Origin: Planctomycetota bacterium
GTDB lineage: Bacteria; Planctomycetota; Phycisphaerae; Phycisphaerales; UBA1924
Assembly: GCA_018242625.1 (NCBI GenBank)
Contig: JAFEBO010000001.1
Location: 1 to 64,000, forward strand
Length of the DNA: 64,000 bases
Reading direction: 5' to 3'
Below are positions 20,262-29,511 of the stretch, in pieces. The notes beneath the pieces were generated by a model that had not been told where the DNA came from, made no database searches, and saw only the letters and a list, made by a program, of their open reading frames with translations. A program made the translations under genes and the position numbers. Every line of letters begins with the position of its first letter. Position 1 is the stretch's first letter.

Positions 20262-21430
20262 GAAAGGCCGCCGCCTTCCAACTCGCCGCCTGCGTGGCCT
20301 GCGCCTGCATGGGATTCGTGCTGCGGGATGATCCGCCCGCACCGGCTCCTGCCGAGCCCGCACCTGCTGCTGCGCCGGCACCTCTCACCCCGGCGCCGGC
20401 CAAGCCCGCGGAGCCCGACCGGTTCGACATGCCCTTCGCCGATGATCACAAGTCGGCGCAGAATGCGCCTACCGAAGGGGAAATGAGCCCGAAGCTCGAT
20501 GCGTCCGTGGCGCGGGGTCTTGCCTGGCTCGCACGCAAGCAGGGAACGGACGGGAGTTTCGGGGACGACCGGTGGGGCCGCTCGGTTGCGATCACCTCGC
20601 TGGCGGCCATCTCCTTCATGGCCGACGGCAACCTGCCCGGGCGCGGACCATACGGGGAGAACGTCGAGCGGGCGCTCAAGCACGTTTTGGACAACTGCAC
20701 CGATTCCGGGCTGATCGCGGGCGACACGGCGGCGGCGCCGATGTACGGGCACGGTTTCGCGACCCTATTCCTCTGCGAGGTCTACGGGATGAGCGGGGGC
20801 GGGCCCGATGCACAGATCGCGACACGCCTTCACAACTCTGTTCTGCGCGCCATCCGCCTGATCGTCTCCACGCAGAACGACGAAGGCGGCTGGCGCTACA
20901 ACCCGATACCGAACGATGCGGACGTTTCGGTGACGATCTGCCAGATCATGGCCTTGCGGTCGGCACGAAACGCGGGGCTCGATGTGCCCAAGGCAACGAT
21001 CGACCGCGCGGTCGATTACATCCGCCGGTGCCAGAACGACGACGGGGGTTTCAAGTACCAGCTCGTGCCCGGCCCGAGCGCCTGGCCGCGTTCTGCCGCG
21101 GGAATCGCGAGCCTGTATTACTCGGGCGTCTACGAGGACGCTCAGATCGACAAGGGTCTGGCCTATCTGCACGATGCGGCCCAGCCGGGCAAATTGGATC
21201 CCTCGAGCCCCCACTACTTCTACGGGCACTACTACGCGGCGCAGGCGATGTACCTGGCCGGGGGCAAGCATTGGAGCGAGTGGTGGCCGGCCGTGCGGAC
21301 CGAACTGCTCAATCGCCAGCAGGCCGACGGATCATGGCAGGACCAGGGCGTGGGCGAGGTCTACGGGACTTCCATGGCCCTCATCGTCCTTCAAATGCCC
21401 AAGCGCTATCTGCCGATCTTCCAGAAATGA
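20258..21430 (+). CDS. Secreted squalene-cyclase/prenyltransferase-repeat protein
   Basis: A 390-residue exported protein with an alpha/alpha-barrel of prenyltransferase/squalene-cyclase repeats. After a signal peptide and an Ala/Pro-rich linker come several QxxDGSW-like units: RKQGTDGSFGDD, TQNDEGGWRYNP, CQNDDGGFKYQ and RQQADGSWQDQ. The DxDD catalytic motif of true squalene-hopene cyclases is not seen, so this is more likely a binding or scaffold barrel, as in the planctomycete 'prenyltransferase' proteins that accompany DUF58 operons. ATGA overlaps on both sides. Ligand unknown. Confidence 0.88.
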   Translation: MRKAAAFQLAACVACACMGFVLRDDPPAPAPAEPAPAAAPAPLTPAPAKPAEPDRFDMPFADDHKSAQNAPTEGEMSPKLDASVARGLAWLARKQGTDGSFGDDRWGRSVAITSLAAISFMADGNLPGRGPYGENVERALKHVLDNCTDSGLIAGDTAAAPMYGHGFATLFLCEVYGMSGGGPDAQIATRLHNSVLRAIRLIVSTQNDEGGWRYNPIPNDADVSVTICQIMALRSARNAGLDVPKATIDRAVDYIRRCQNDDGGFKYQLVPGPSAWPRSAAGIASLYYSGVYEDAQIDKGLAYLHDAAQPGKLDPSSPHYFYGHYYAAQAMYLAGGKHWSEWWPAVRTELLNRQQADGSWQDQGVGEVYGTSMALIVLQMPKRYLPIFQK

Positions 21431-22671
21431 ACCGCATCTCGCCATCCTGCGGCCTTGTGGCGCTCGCCTGCTTCGGTGCTGCCGCGCTCGCGCAGGACCA
21501 CCAGCAGGCGACGATCCTCGATCGAAACCTGACCAAGACGCCGGGAACAATCGAACAGATCACGGCTTCGGCGATTCACTACTCCGATCCGAGCGGTCGT
21601 CCGAGATCGATCGACCGCTCACGCGTGCTCGCGGTTTACTCCCGCAAGGTGCACGGCGCAACAGTCCCCACGATGGGGTCCGCGGCCGACCGGGCGGATG
21701 GAATCGCCGGCGTTCTCCGACTTTCGGACGGGCAGATCGTCCCGGGCTTTTTCCGGCCGGGCTCCAAGCCCGAGATGCTGGGCTGGAGCTGCCGCCGGCT
21801 CGGGCAGTTTTCGGTGCCGCTCGACCATGTCGCTTCGATTCTCTTCCTGGACAGCGCTTCATCGATCGTGCCTTCGGGCAAGAAGGACCTTGTCCTGCTC
21901 ACCAACGACGACCGGGTCGAGGGCTTTATTGAGTCCATCGGCGCCGACCTGAACATCGATGTCAACGGCGTGAAATCAACCTTTCCGGTGGACCGTGTGG
22001 CGGCGGCGCGGCTGGCCAACCCGTACGTGCAGGGAGGCGATGAACTCATCTACCTGAGCGATGGTTCGGTGCTCGCCGCCGCAGAAATCGGCTCGAAGAT
22101 CGCCGGCAAACCGGGCGCTGTGGAGCAATCAACGCCCGTCCGCTGGGCGCTGGCCGCCGACAACGGCGCGGCGTCGGTCGAGATCGGCTCGATCGACGCG
22201 GTGGTCATTGATCCAAAGTCGTTTCTCCCGCTCTCTTCCGTGCCCTGCACGCTCGCGGAACCGGGCGGAACCCGCACGAAAGAAACAGTCATCGAGATCG
22301 CCGATCCCTCGGTCGCGCCGCTCGGCCTGGCCGCCGTCACGATCCGCGGGCCGGCGAGCGTTGAATGGTCGCTTCCCGCGGGGGCCAAGCGATTCGGCGC
22401 GACGCTGGAACTGCCCATGGATGCACGCCCGTGGGGCAACACGAGCGTTGTTGTCTCAACGGCCGGGTCCGATCGGAAATTCCGCGAAGTTCTGAAGAAG
22501 GACTTCTCATCCGAAGCCCCGTCCGCCGAGTGCACGGTCGACCTTTCCGGGGTGTCGATACTCCGGATCGATGTCCGGGGCCGGGCTTATGCGGAAGTGC
22601 AGGCCCGCGTCCGTATGCTCGAGCCGGTGCTTCTGGTGACGCCGGCCGCGAGCGCCTCCAAGCCTCGCTAG
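21427..22671 (+). CDS. Secreted protein with NPCBM-like C-terminal domain
   Basis: A 414-residue exported protein closing the operon. A signal peptide (LVALACFGAAALAQ) leads to a region of short beta motifs that repeat with the pattern DGSVLxAxEI / NDDRVEGFIES / LSDGQIVPGF, each a small beta-hairpin unit about 90 residues apart. The C-terminal 140 residues (AVTIRGPASVEWSLPAGAKRFGATLELP ... LRIDVRGR) look like an NPCBM/NEW2 carbohydrate-binding fold, by pattern only. The TAG stop shares the palindromic CTAG with the mraY stop on the other strand. Confidence 0.75.
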   Translation: MNRISPSCGLVALACFGAAALAQDHQQATILDRNLTKTPGTIEQITASAIHYSDPSGRPRSIDRSRVLAVYSRKVHGATVPTMGSAADRADGIAGVLRLSDGQIVPGFFRPGSKPEMLGWSCRRLGQFSVPLDHVASILFLDSASSIVPSGKKDLVLLTNDDRVEGFIESIGADLNIDVNGVKSTFPVDRVAAARLANPYVQGGDELIYLSDGSVLAAAEIGSKIAGKPGAVEQSTPVRWALAADNGAASVEIGSIDAVVIDPKSFLPLSSVPCTLAEPGGTRTKETVIEIADPSVAPLGLAAVTIRGPASVEWSLPAGAKRFGATLELPMDARPWGNTSVVVSTAGSDRKFREVLKKDFSSEAPSAECTVDLSGVSILRIDVRGRAYAEVQARVRMLEPVLLVTPAASASKPR

Positions 22672-23825
22672 CGGACCTTGATCGACGCCAGGCCCAGCAC
22701 GACCAGAAGCACGGTGATGATCCAGAAGCGGGCGACAACCTGCTGCTCGGTCCATCCGGAAAGATGCAGGTGGTGGTGATAGGGCGCGACCTTGAAGATG
22801 CGCTTGCCCCCGGTTGACTTGAAGTATCCTACTTGCAGCATCACGGAGCCGGCCTCGATCAGGAAGATGCCGCACATCGCGAGCACAACGACTTCCTGAC
22901 GGGTGATGACCGCGATGTAGCCCACCAGGGCCCCGAGCGAGAGAGCGCCGGTATCGCCCATGAACACGCTGGCGGGCGAGCAGTTCCACCAGAGAAAGCC
23001 GAAGCACGCCCCCATCATCGCGCCCGCCATCACCGCGAGCTCGTCGGAAATGGGGATGTGAGGCACCAGGAAGTACTGCGACCAGGCGCGGCTGCCCGCG
23101 ATGAGGCTGATGAGCAGGAGCCCGATGGAAACAATCCCGCTCGTCCCGCCCGCCAGCCCGTCCATGCCGTCCGAAATGTTCACGGCGTTGCTGAGCCCCG
23201 TGATCATCAGTACGGCGAAGAGCACGTAGAGCGGAGCGCCGAGATAAATCAGGCTTGCCGAGAGATTTCCGGGGCTCTCCCACGTTTTCTGACCGGGGAG
23301 ATTCAGAACGTGCGAAAGGTCGTTCTCCGTTCCCGACTGACGGTAAAGAAAGAGCGCCACCAGGGCAGAGATCCCGAGCTGGAAGATGAGTTTTTCCCAG
23401 GCATAAAGCCCCTGGCGGCTCTTGCTCCCGCGCCGTGAGGCCGTCAGCTTCAGCCAGTCGTCTACACCGCCGAGCATCGCAAAGAGAACAAACACGATCA
23501 GGCCGCACTGCACGTAAAACTGGCGGATATCCGCGAGCAGAAGCGTCGAGACCAGGATCGCCCCCGCGATGAGAATGCCCCCCATCGTCGGCACATTGGC
23601 CCGGCTGGCCGCGTGACGCTGGAGCGCCTCGGCATCCGAGAGCCCTGCATCACCGATCTTCAGCCGAACAAGCATCGCAATCACCCGCCGCCCGAAGACG
23701 ATCATGATGGCAAAGCTGAGCAGGGTGGCGGCAAGGGCACGGAACTGGATCTGATCCAGGATTCCAAAGACGCTGTAATAGCCCGAAAGCCACTTCCGCG
23801 TGAGATCGAGTAGAACGTAAAGCAT
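22668..23825 (-). CDS. mraY: Phospho-N-acetylmuramoyl-pentapeptide transferase
   Basis: Transfers phospho-MurNAc-pentapeptide from UDP to undecaprenyl phosphate, giving lipid I, in the inner membrane. The 385-residue sequence has about ten helices and all signatures: Mg-binding GGVDDWLKL, NISDGMDGLAGG, FMGDTGALSLGA and the HHH loop PYHHHLHLSGW. ATG 23825 fits the family N-terminus; a longer in-frame start would add ten unusual residues. It follows murF on the same strand with a 93-base gap and probably belongs to the murE-murF-mraY unit. It overlaps its convergent neighbour by four bases. Confidence 0.97.
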   Translation of the reverse strand: MLYVLLDLTRKWLSGYYSVFGILDQIQFRALAATLLSFAIMIVFGRRVIAMLVRLKIGDAGLSDAEALQRHAASRANVPTMGGILIAGAILVSTLLLADIRQFYVQCGLIVFVLFAMLGGVDDWLKLTASRRGSKSRQGLYAWEKLIFQLGISALVALFLYRQSGTENDLSHVLNLPGQKTWESPGNLSASLIYLGAPLYVLFAVLMITGLSNAVNISDGMDGLAGGTSGIVSIGLLLISLIAGSRAWSQYFLVPHIPISDELAVMAGAMMGACFGFLWWNCSPASVFMGDTGALSLGALVGYIAVITRQEVVVLAMCGIFLIEAGSVMLQVGYFKSTGGKRIFKVAPYHHHLHLSGWTEQQVVARFWIITVLLVVLGLASIKVR

Positions 23826-23918
23826 GCAGCCCGAACATCCCTCCGAGACCGGCACAAGCCGAACACGGATTGTTCGTTCCGCGCGGGGTCCTTACACCAC
23901 AATTCATGCCCCGGGCCT

Positions 23919-25379
23919 CTAAACCGCCGCCCCTGCCTCCCGTCCCACAGCGGCCGCCTTCAGGCTCTTCAGCACGCGTTCGAGGCCCATCCCACGCGAG
24001 CCCTTGAGCATCACGAAGTCCCCGGGCTTGAGCAAGGCGGCAACCTCGTCGGCGCCGGCACCCGCGACCGAAGCGATGGGAAACACCCTGTTATTCGGCC
24101 AGGCCTTTCGCAGCCGCTCCGCGGCGAACATCATGAGCGGCCCTACGAGCACCGTCAGGTCGGCCTTGGACTCCGCGGCGATGGCTTCCCCGATCTCCCT
24201 GTGAGCGTCAGGCCCCGCGGAACCCATCTCGAGCATGTCTCCCAGCACAACGACGCGACGGGCGGGTTTGCGGGCATCGGCCAGCTCGGCGAACGCCCGA
24301 ATTCCCGCCAGCATCGAGTCCGGGTTGGCGTTGTACGCGTCGTTGAGAACCTGGATCTGTCCGCACGATTCCAGCCGCATGCGCATTTCGGGCGCCGAGG
24401 CCCGCAGCAGACCGGCGGCGATCGCCGCGTCATCGAGCCCGAACCGTCGCCCCACGGCCACCGCCGCCGCCCCGTTGCAGGCGTTGTGGGAGCCGATCAA
24501 CCCCACGCGGAACCTGGACTTGCGGTTGATGGAAAAACCGGTCCCCTGCTCGTCGGGCGTGACGCCGGAGATCCGCAGGTCGGCGGCCTCGCTCGTACCG
24601 AACCGGATGATGTTCGGTTCGCCCGTGCGCGAGACGCTGCGCATGAGACCCTGCACCTGCTCGAAAAGCTCTTCGGGTGATGCCGGAAGAATCGCCACGC
24701 CGCCGGGCTGAATGCCCGCGGCGATGCTGGCTTCTTCGGTAATCACGCCTTCCAGCGACGCGAGGCCCTCGAGGTGCTCGCGCCCGATGCTGGTGATCAC
24801 GGCGATATCCGGAGCAACAACACCGGCAAGCTCCGCAATCTCCCCGCGGGCATTGGTCCCCACCTCGCAAAGGAGGAAATGGTCACCCCTGCGTGCCGAA
24901 AGGATCGTGAGCGGCACCCCGATGGCGTTGTTGAAGCTTTTCTGCGAGGCGGTCCCGCGGAAACTCCCGCTCAGAACGGCCTCGATCAGGCGCGTCGTCG
25001 TCGTCTTGCCGTTCGACCCGCCGACGGAGATCACCCTTGTGCCCTCGAGCGTCTTGCGGTAGTCCCCCGCCGCCCTCAACAGCGCCCCGCCGACGCGCTC
25101 GACCCGCAGGATGGCCATTCCTTCGGGCCGGGAATCCAGGCTCTTTTCTTCTTCAACGATCGCCAGAGGGCTCCCGGCCCGGGCGGCGGCGGCCAGAAAC
25201 TTGTGGCCATCCGTCTTTTCGCCTTTGAGCGCAAAGAAGACATTACCCCTCTGCAGGGAGCGTGTGTCGATCGACGCCCCGCCCGGAACGGGTGCGCCGG
25301 CGCCCGGGCGCACGACCCACGTTCCGCCCAGCATCGACTTCCAGTGTTCAAACGACCAGAAACTCATGGCCTCTTTCAT
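23919..25379 (-). CDS. murF: UDP-N-acetylmuramoyl-tripeptide--D-alanyl-D-alanine ligase
   Basis: ATP-dependent cytoplasmic ligase adding D-Ala-D-Ala to the UDP-MurNAc tripeptide. The 486-residue chain shows the Mur N-domain (SIDTRSLQRGNVFFALKGEKTDGHKF), the P-loop GGSNGKTTTT, the central EVGTNARGEIAELA motif of MurF, and the C-domain ending in LKGSRGMGLERVL. ATG 25379 is the first plausible start; ATG 25367 has an AAGAGG in front and could be the true one. It begins 22 bases after the murE stop, so the two are one operon. Confidence 0.96.
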   Translation of the reverse strand: MKEAMSFWSFEHWKSMLGGTWVVRPGAGAPVPGGASIDTRSLQRGNVFFALKGEKTDGHKFLAAAARAGSPLAIVEEEKSLDSRPEGMAILRVERVGGALLRAAGDYRKTLEGTRVISVGGSNGKTTTTRLIEAVLSGSFRGTASQKSFNNAIGVPLTILSARRGDHFLLCEVGTNARGEIAELAGVVAPDIAVITSIGREHLEGLASLEGVITEEASIAAGIQPGGVAILPASPEELFEQVQGLMRSVSRTGEPNIIRFGTSEAADLRISGVTPDEQGTGFSINRKSRFRVGLIGSHNACNGAAAVAVGRRFGLDDAAIAAGLLRASAPEMRMRLESCGQIQVLNDAYNANPDSMLAGIRAFAELADARKPARRVVVLGDMLEMGSAGPDAHREIGEAIAAESKADLTVLVGPLMMFAAERLRKAWPNNRVFPIASVAGAGADEVAALLKPGDFVMLKGSRGMGLERVLKSLKAAAVGREAGAAV

Positions 25380-25401
25380 GGTGCGACGCCGTGTGTGTTC
25401 T

Positions 25402-26979
25402 TTAAGTAGCGCTCCGGGAGGCGCGTCCTGAAGCCCGGCGCTCGGCGATGGCCTCCCTGGCGACTTCCCGATCATCAAAGTGCGATTTCACCGTGCCGCC
25501 GTTGCCGTCGGGCATGATCTGCTCGGTCTCGTGCCCCTTGCCGGCGATGACGACAATGTCCGCCGGTCTGGCCAGGAGGAGCGCCTTGGCAATCGCCTTT
25601 CGCCGATCCGCCTCCACAATCATTTTGGAACGATCGGCACTGCCGACCCCGGACAGCACCTGATCGATGATGTCGCCCGGGCGCTCGGTGCGCGGATTGT
25701 CGCTCGTGACAATCGCCAGATCCGCGATCTCTGCCGCAACACGGCCCATCTTGGGGCGCTTGGTGCGGTCCTTGTCCCCGCCGCAGCCGAACACCGCGAT
25801 GAGCCTGCCACCCGGCGCCAGGACCTTCTTGACCGTACCCAGAGCATTCCTGAGCCCGTCTTCGGTGTGGGCAAAGTCGACGAGCACGAGCGGCTCGTCC
25901 CCGCGCGTGGCCACCCGCTCCAGCCTGCCCGGGGGAGCGTCGAGCCGCGCACTGGCCTCCATGATCTGTGCCGGCTTCATGCCGAGTTCGTGCACGCAGA
26001 GCACGGCCTGCAGGATGTTCATCGCGTTGAACGCGCCGATGAGCGGAACCCACAGACGGAACGCTCCAAACGGGCCGTGCATGTCCAGCTGCATCCCCGT
26101 CCGGTCCATGCTGCTGATCGTAACCCCGGCCCAGCCGTTGCCCCGCCGTTCGGAAGCGTGCCGCTCCGTGCAGCGCACAATCCGGGCCCGGCAATCGCGG
26201 AGCATGCGCTCCGAGGCGGGATCATCCGCGTTGACGATCGCCAGCCCCCCCGGGTCCAGCCCCGCGAAAAGCTTGGCTTTCTCCGAGGCGTAGGCCTCCA
26301 TCGTCTTGTGATAATCGAGGTGATCCTGCGTCAGGTTCGTAAAAACCCCGACACCGAATCGGATCGCGCCCACCCGCCGCTGAGCGAGCGAATGGCTCGA
26401 AACCTCCATCGAGAGAGCCTCGCACCCGTTCTCGACCATCACGTTCATCGTGCGGCTGAGCTCGACCGCGGGCGGGGTGGTCATTTCTGCCGGGGCGACC
26501 TCGTTCCCATCGTCTACTACCACCGTGCCGATCAGCCCGCAGCGGACGCCGGCGGCGTTCAGCAACCGCCATGTGAGCCAGGTTGTCGTGGTCTTTCCGT
26601 TCGTCCCGGTGACGCCGATGCACTTGAGCCGGGAAGCCGGATTCCCGTAAAAGCGCTCTGCAAGAAGCGCTCCGGCCAGTTCAACATCGTCCGCTTCAAC
26701 AAGCGCCGCATCGCCCTTGACCTCTATCTCCGCCGCCAGCGAATGAAGCGAGCCAGCCCGGCAGACCACCGCCACCGCTCCCGACGCCAGGGCCTGCTTC
26801 GCAAACTCCCTTCCGTCGGCACGCGTCCCTTCGCGTGCCAGGAAAAGCGAGCCGGGCAGCACTGTCCGGCTGTCTTCGGTGATGTCGCATACGCGTACGC
26901 GGGCATCACCCGCAACCACCCGTGCGTTGAGCTCCCTCGACATCCCGTTCACGCTCTGTACCAGCTCGGCCAGCAGCAT
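25402..26979 (-). CDS. murE: UDP-N-acetylmuramoyl-tripeptide synthetase (meso-DAP type)
   Basis: Adds the third amino acid to UDP-MurNAc-L-Ala-D-Glu. In this 525-residue chain the P-loop is GVTGTNGKTTTTW and the amino-acid specificity motif reads DNPR (TSDNPRTERPGDI), which in MurE indicates meso-diaminopimelate rather than lysine. The start at 26979 is fixed by a strong GGAGGAGG about 8 bases upstream and gives MLLAELVQSV; longer in-frame readings extend into low-complexity sequence. Divergent from the DUF155 gene, with a 118-base shared intergenic region that must carry both promoters. Confidence 0.97.
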   Translation of the reverse strand: MLLAELVQSVNGMSRELNARVVAGDARVRVCDITEDSRTVLPGSLFLAREGTRADGREFAKQALASGAVAVVCRAGSLHSLAAEIEVKGDAALVEADDVELAGALLAERFYGNPASRLKCIGVTGTNGKTTTTWLTWRLLNAAGVRCGLIGTVVVDDGNEVAPAEMTTPPAVELSRTMNVMVENGCEALSMEVSSHSLAQRRVGAIRFGVGVFTNLTQDHLDYHKTMEAYASEKAKLFAGLDPGGLAIVNADDPASERMLRDCRARIVRCTERHASERRGNGWAGVTISSMDRTGMQLDMHGPFGAFRLWVPLIGAFNAMNILQAVLCVHELGMKPAQIMEASARLDAPPGRLERVATRGDEPLVLVDFAHTEDGLRNALGTVKKVLAPGGRLIAVFGCGGDKDRTKRPKMGRVAAEIADLAIVTSDNPRTERPGDIIDQVLSGVGSADRSKMIVEADRRKAIAKALLLARPADIVVIAGKGHETEQIMPDGNGGTVKSHFDDREVAREAIAERRASGRASRSAT

Positions 26980-27097
26980 CGACCAGCACCTCCTCCGCTG
27001 ACTGTAAGATCGGCCTGATTGCCCTCGGGCGCGGATCATTTTCGGCTCGCCTTGCGCAAGGCGGCCGCCGACCGCCCGATCGGTTACGCTTGCCCCG

Positions 27098-28237
27098 ATG
27101 ACCGCCCCAACCCAAACAGAGTTCGATCGCCCGGATGACCCGCCGATCCGGGGCACCTGTTCGGTCGTGCTCTCTTACGACACGGGGCAGTCCATCAACC
27201 TCAATCGTGCGGCACAGATCCTCACGACCAGCGATGCTCTTCCCAGCCCCCAGCGTGAGAAACTCCAGCTCCGCCGGCGGGCTCCGAAGTACTTTAACTT
27301 TGATCCGCTCCCCGTCCGCTTCTTCCGCCCCTGCGGCCGCCTGGAGATCGCCGGCTTTGCGACCGCCGAAAAAGCCGAGACGACCCTTTACGACTTCGGC
27401 GGAGCCAGCGTTGTTTACACCATCCCGATCCAGGGAAGACTTTCCGACCTTCTGCGGCTCGCGAACGGTCTTGCCGACACCTCCCGGTTCGAAGAGGAGA
27501 GCCGCACCAGTCTTGAATCGCTTATGCCGGCCCTGGAAGAGGCCATCCACCGGCCACATCTGGGCGACCTCGTCGAAGACTACGTCACGTATCAGCTTGA
27601 CGAGTTCGGGCCCCCGGGGAGCAACCTCGATGATCTGCTCAGGGCCAACCGGGCGTTGATGGCCCAGATCCTGCGGGGCGACGCCTCGCCGCTCTCTGCT
27701 CAGGAGATCGATGAGGCCCTGAGCGAACGGATCAGCTATTCCACGAAGGATGCCGCCATCCTCGACTTTGCCGCCGGATTCGTGATCGATTCCGACGCTT
27801 CGGACCTCCTGGACCTGATCGAGTTCGCCAACATCGAACTCCTGGAAATGCGCCACCTCGATAGAGCCCTGGACGATGCGCTCGAGCAGGTCTACCCCCT
27901 GATTTCGCGGCGGACAGGCGGGCGGGCGGGCGCACGCGAGATGCGCCGCATCGCGGCCCATCAGCTCGATGCGGCGGTGCTCTTCGAAGGCGTCAACAAC
28001 GCCATCAAGCTCGTCGGCGATCACTACCTTGCCCGCTTTTACAAGCGGCTCGCCGACCGCCTGCACCATCCGGACTGGGACGCCTTCGTGCTGCGCAAGC
28101 TCGGCGTGCTTGAGAGCATCTACCAGAAGCTCAGCGACCAGCAGTCCACGCGGCGGATGGAGGTTCTTGAGTGGATCATCATCATTCTGATCGCGGTCTC
28201 GATGCTCCTGCCGTTCTTTGTGCCGGGAGCCAAGTAG
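27098..28237 (+). CDS. DUF155 (RMND1/Sif2-like) membrane protein
   Basis: A 379-residue protein of the DUF155 family, which includes mitochondrial RMND1 and yeast Rmd1/Sif2. Seen here: the N-terminal strand-rich half with YDFGGASVVYTIPI, the helical half EGVNNAIKLVGDHYLARFYKRLADRL, and the family's C-terminal membrane helix LEWIIIILIAVSMLLPFF close to the end. Bacterial members have no settled role; the eukaryotic ones act in inner-membrane organisation of translation or division. It sits alone on the + strand inside a cell-wall gene cluster, convergent with the GGDEF gene (3-base gap). Confidence 0.85.
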   Translation: MTAPTQTEFDRPDDPPIRGTCSVVLSYDTGQSINLNRAAQILTTSDALPSPQREKLQLRRRAPKYFNFDPLPVRFFRPCGRLEIAGFATAEKAETTLYDFGGASVVYTIPIQGRLSDLLRLANGLADTSRFEEESRTSLESLMPALEEAIHRPHLGDLVEDYVTYQLDEFGPPGSNLDDLLRANRALMAQILRGDASPLSAQEIDEALSERISYSTKDAAILDFAAGFVIDSDASDLLDLIEFANIELLEMRHLDRALDDALEQVYPLISRRTGGRAGAREMRRIAAHQLDAAVLFEGVNNAIKLVGDHYLARFYKRLADRLHHPDWDAFVLRKLGVLESIYQKLSDQQSTRRMEVLEWIIIILIAVSMLLPFFVPGAK

Positions 28238-28240
28238 CCG

Positions 28241-29500
28241 TCAGCCCGCATCCACGCCGGGCCCGAACATGATGACGTTCTTGCCCTGACGCTTGCCTTC
28301 GAGCGCGCGGTCGTCGGCCTTGCGCACAAGGTCCTGCGCGTTCAGACCGTCCCACGGATAGGTCGCAAGCCCGCCCGAAATCCGCAGCACCGCCGGGGCT
28401 TCGGCTGTCAACTTCGGGAATTTCGCCTCCCGCACCTGCTGCTGGAAGCGGGCCGCGATCTGGTAGATTGTCGTCGGGTGACGGCTCGCCGGATCGCGCG
28501 GGCCTTCGGGCTCATTGAAAATCACCGCGAACTCATCCCCGCCGATGCGGCAAACCCGGTCCGTCGGGCGGATCACGCTGCGCAAGAGCCGGACAGTTTC
28601 GCGCAGAATGTCGTCGCCCGCTTCGTGCCCCCAGCGGTCGTTGAAATGCTTGAAGTCGTCGATGTCGAACACAAGCACGGTCACGCTGTGGCGGTGCTCG
28701 CGGGCGATCTGCAGCGCCGCATCCAGGAACTGATCGAAATAACGCCTGTTCCAGGCGCCCGTCAGGGGATCCGAATAGGCCGCAAGCCGGAGCCGGCGCA
28801 TCTGCTCGCGGATCGCGACCCAGGGGGCCAGATCCACCGTGTAGGCCGCGAGCTGCTCCGGTCGCAAGCGCGCGCTCACAAGCGTGCCGATGACCGTACC
28901 GCTCCAGACAACCGCGGCGCCGCTGGGCAGGTGCCCGCGTTCCAGCCGCAGCGAATCGTCCCCTGTCGCCAGCGCGATCTTCCGGAGAACGACCGCGACC
29001 GGGTCCTGCCCGTGCGCCAGAGCCGAGGCCGGATCGCTCTCGTCGGGCGGCTTCGAAGACTGCGGAGTGCTTTCAACAGCACGCGGAGCTTCGCCCACGC
29101 TCGCCGGCGGAGCTTCGCGCCGCTCGATTCGGATCTGATCGCCCAGTTCTTCCGTCGAGCGGGCCGCATCAAGAAGTCCGTCCACGGACCCAGCCAGGTT
29201 CGCCGCAAGCGGAGTCGTTGCCAGGATGCTCACTTCAGGATCAACCAGGCGCAACCCCCGAACCGCATCTTTCATCACTTCGTCCGCACGCTCTCCCACG
29301 CCGGGCGTTCCACCCTCGCCGAAGATCACAACCGAACGGGAGGGTGAATCCTCGTCGATCGGGTTTGCGAGTTCGACGATCGCCTCCATCGGGTTGCGGA
29401 CGCGCAGCAGTTCGAGCTCCGGATCAAGACGCAGTTTCCCATCCAGCCCGGTGCGGCCGACAAGTATCACGCGTCGAGCTTGTTCGTTCGGTCCTGCCAT
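28241..29500 (-). CDS. Diguanylate cyclase (GGDEF domain) with N-terminal receiver-like region
   Basis: Predicted cyclic-di-GMP synthase of 419 residues, cytoplasmic. The first 120 residues look like a degenerate receiver (RVILVGRTGLDG, SVVIFGEGG), followed by a linker and a GAF-like stretch (175-230). The GGDEF domain at about 243-400 is complete: metal ligand FDIDDFKHFND, active site GGDEF (320-324), and an inhibitory I-site RPTD (311-314) exactly five residues upstream. It should therefore be active and product-inhibited. It follows the small gene at 29512-30162 by 11 bases, likely in one transcript below murG. Confidence 0.94.
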   Translation of the reverse strand: MAGPNEQARRVILVGRTGLDGKLRLDPELELLRVRNPMEAIVELANPIDEDSPSRSVVIFGEGGTPGVGERADEVMKDAVRGLRLVDPEVSILATTPLAANLAGSVDGLLDAARSTEELGDQIRIERREAPPASVGEAPRAVESTPQSSKPPDESDPASALAHGQDPVAVVLRKIALATGDDSLRLERGHLPSGAAVVWSGTVIGTLVSARLRPEQLAAYTVDLAPWVAIREQMRRLRLAAYSDPLTGAWNRRYFDQFLDAALQIAREHRHSVTVLVFDIDDFKHFNDRWGHEAGDDILRETVRLLRSVIRPTDRVCRIGGDEFAVIFNEPEGPRDPASRHPTTIYQIAARFQQQVREAKFPKLTAEAPAVLRISGGLATYPWDGLNAQDLVRKADDRALEGKRQGKNVIMFGPGVDAG

Positions 29501-29511
29501 TCTCGCTCTGC

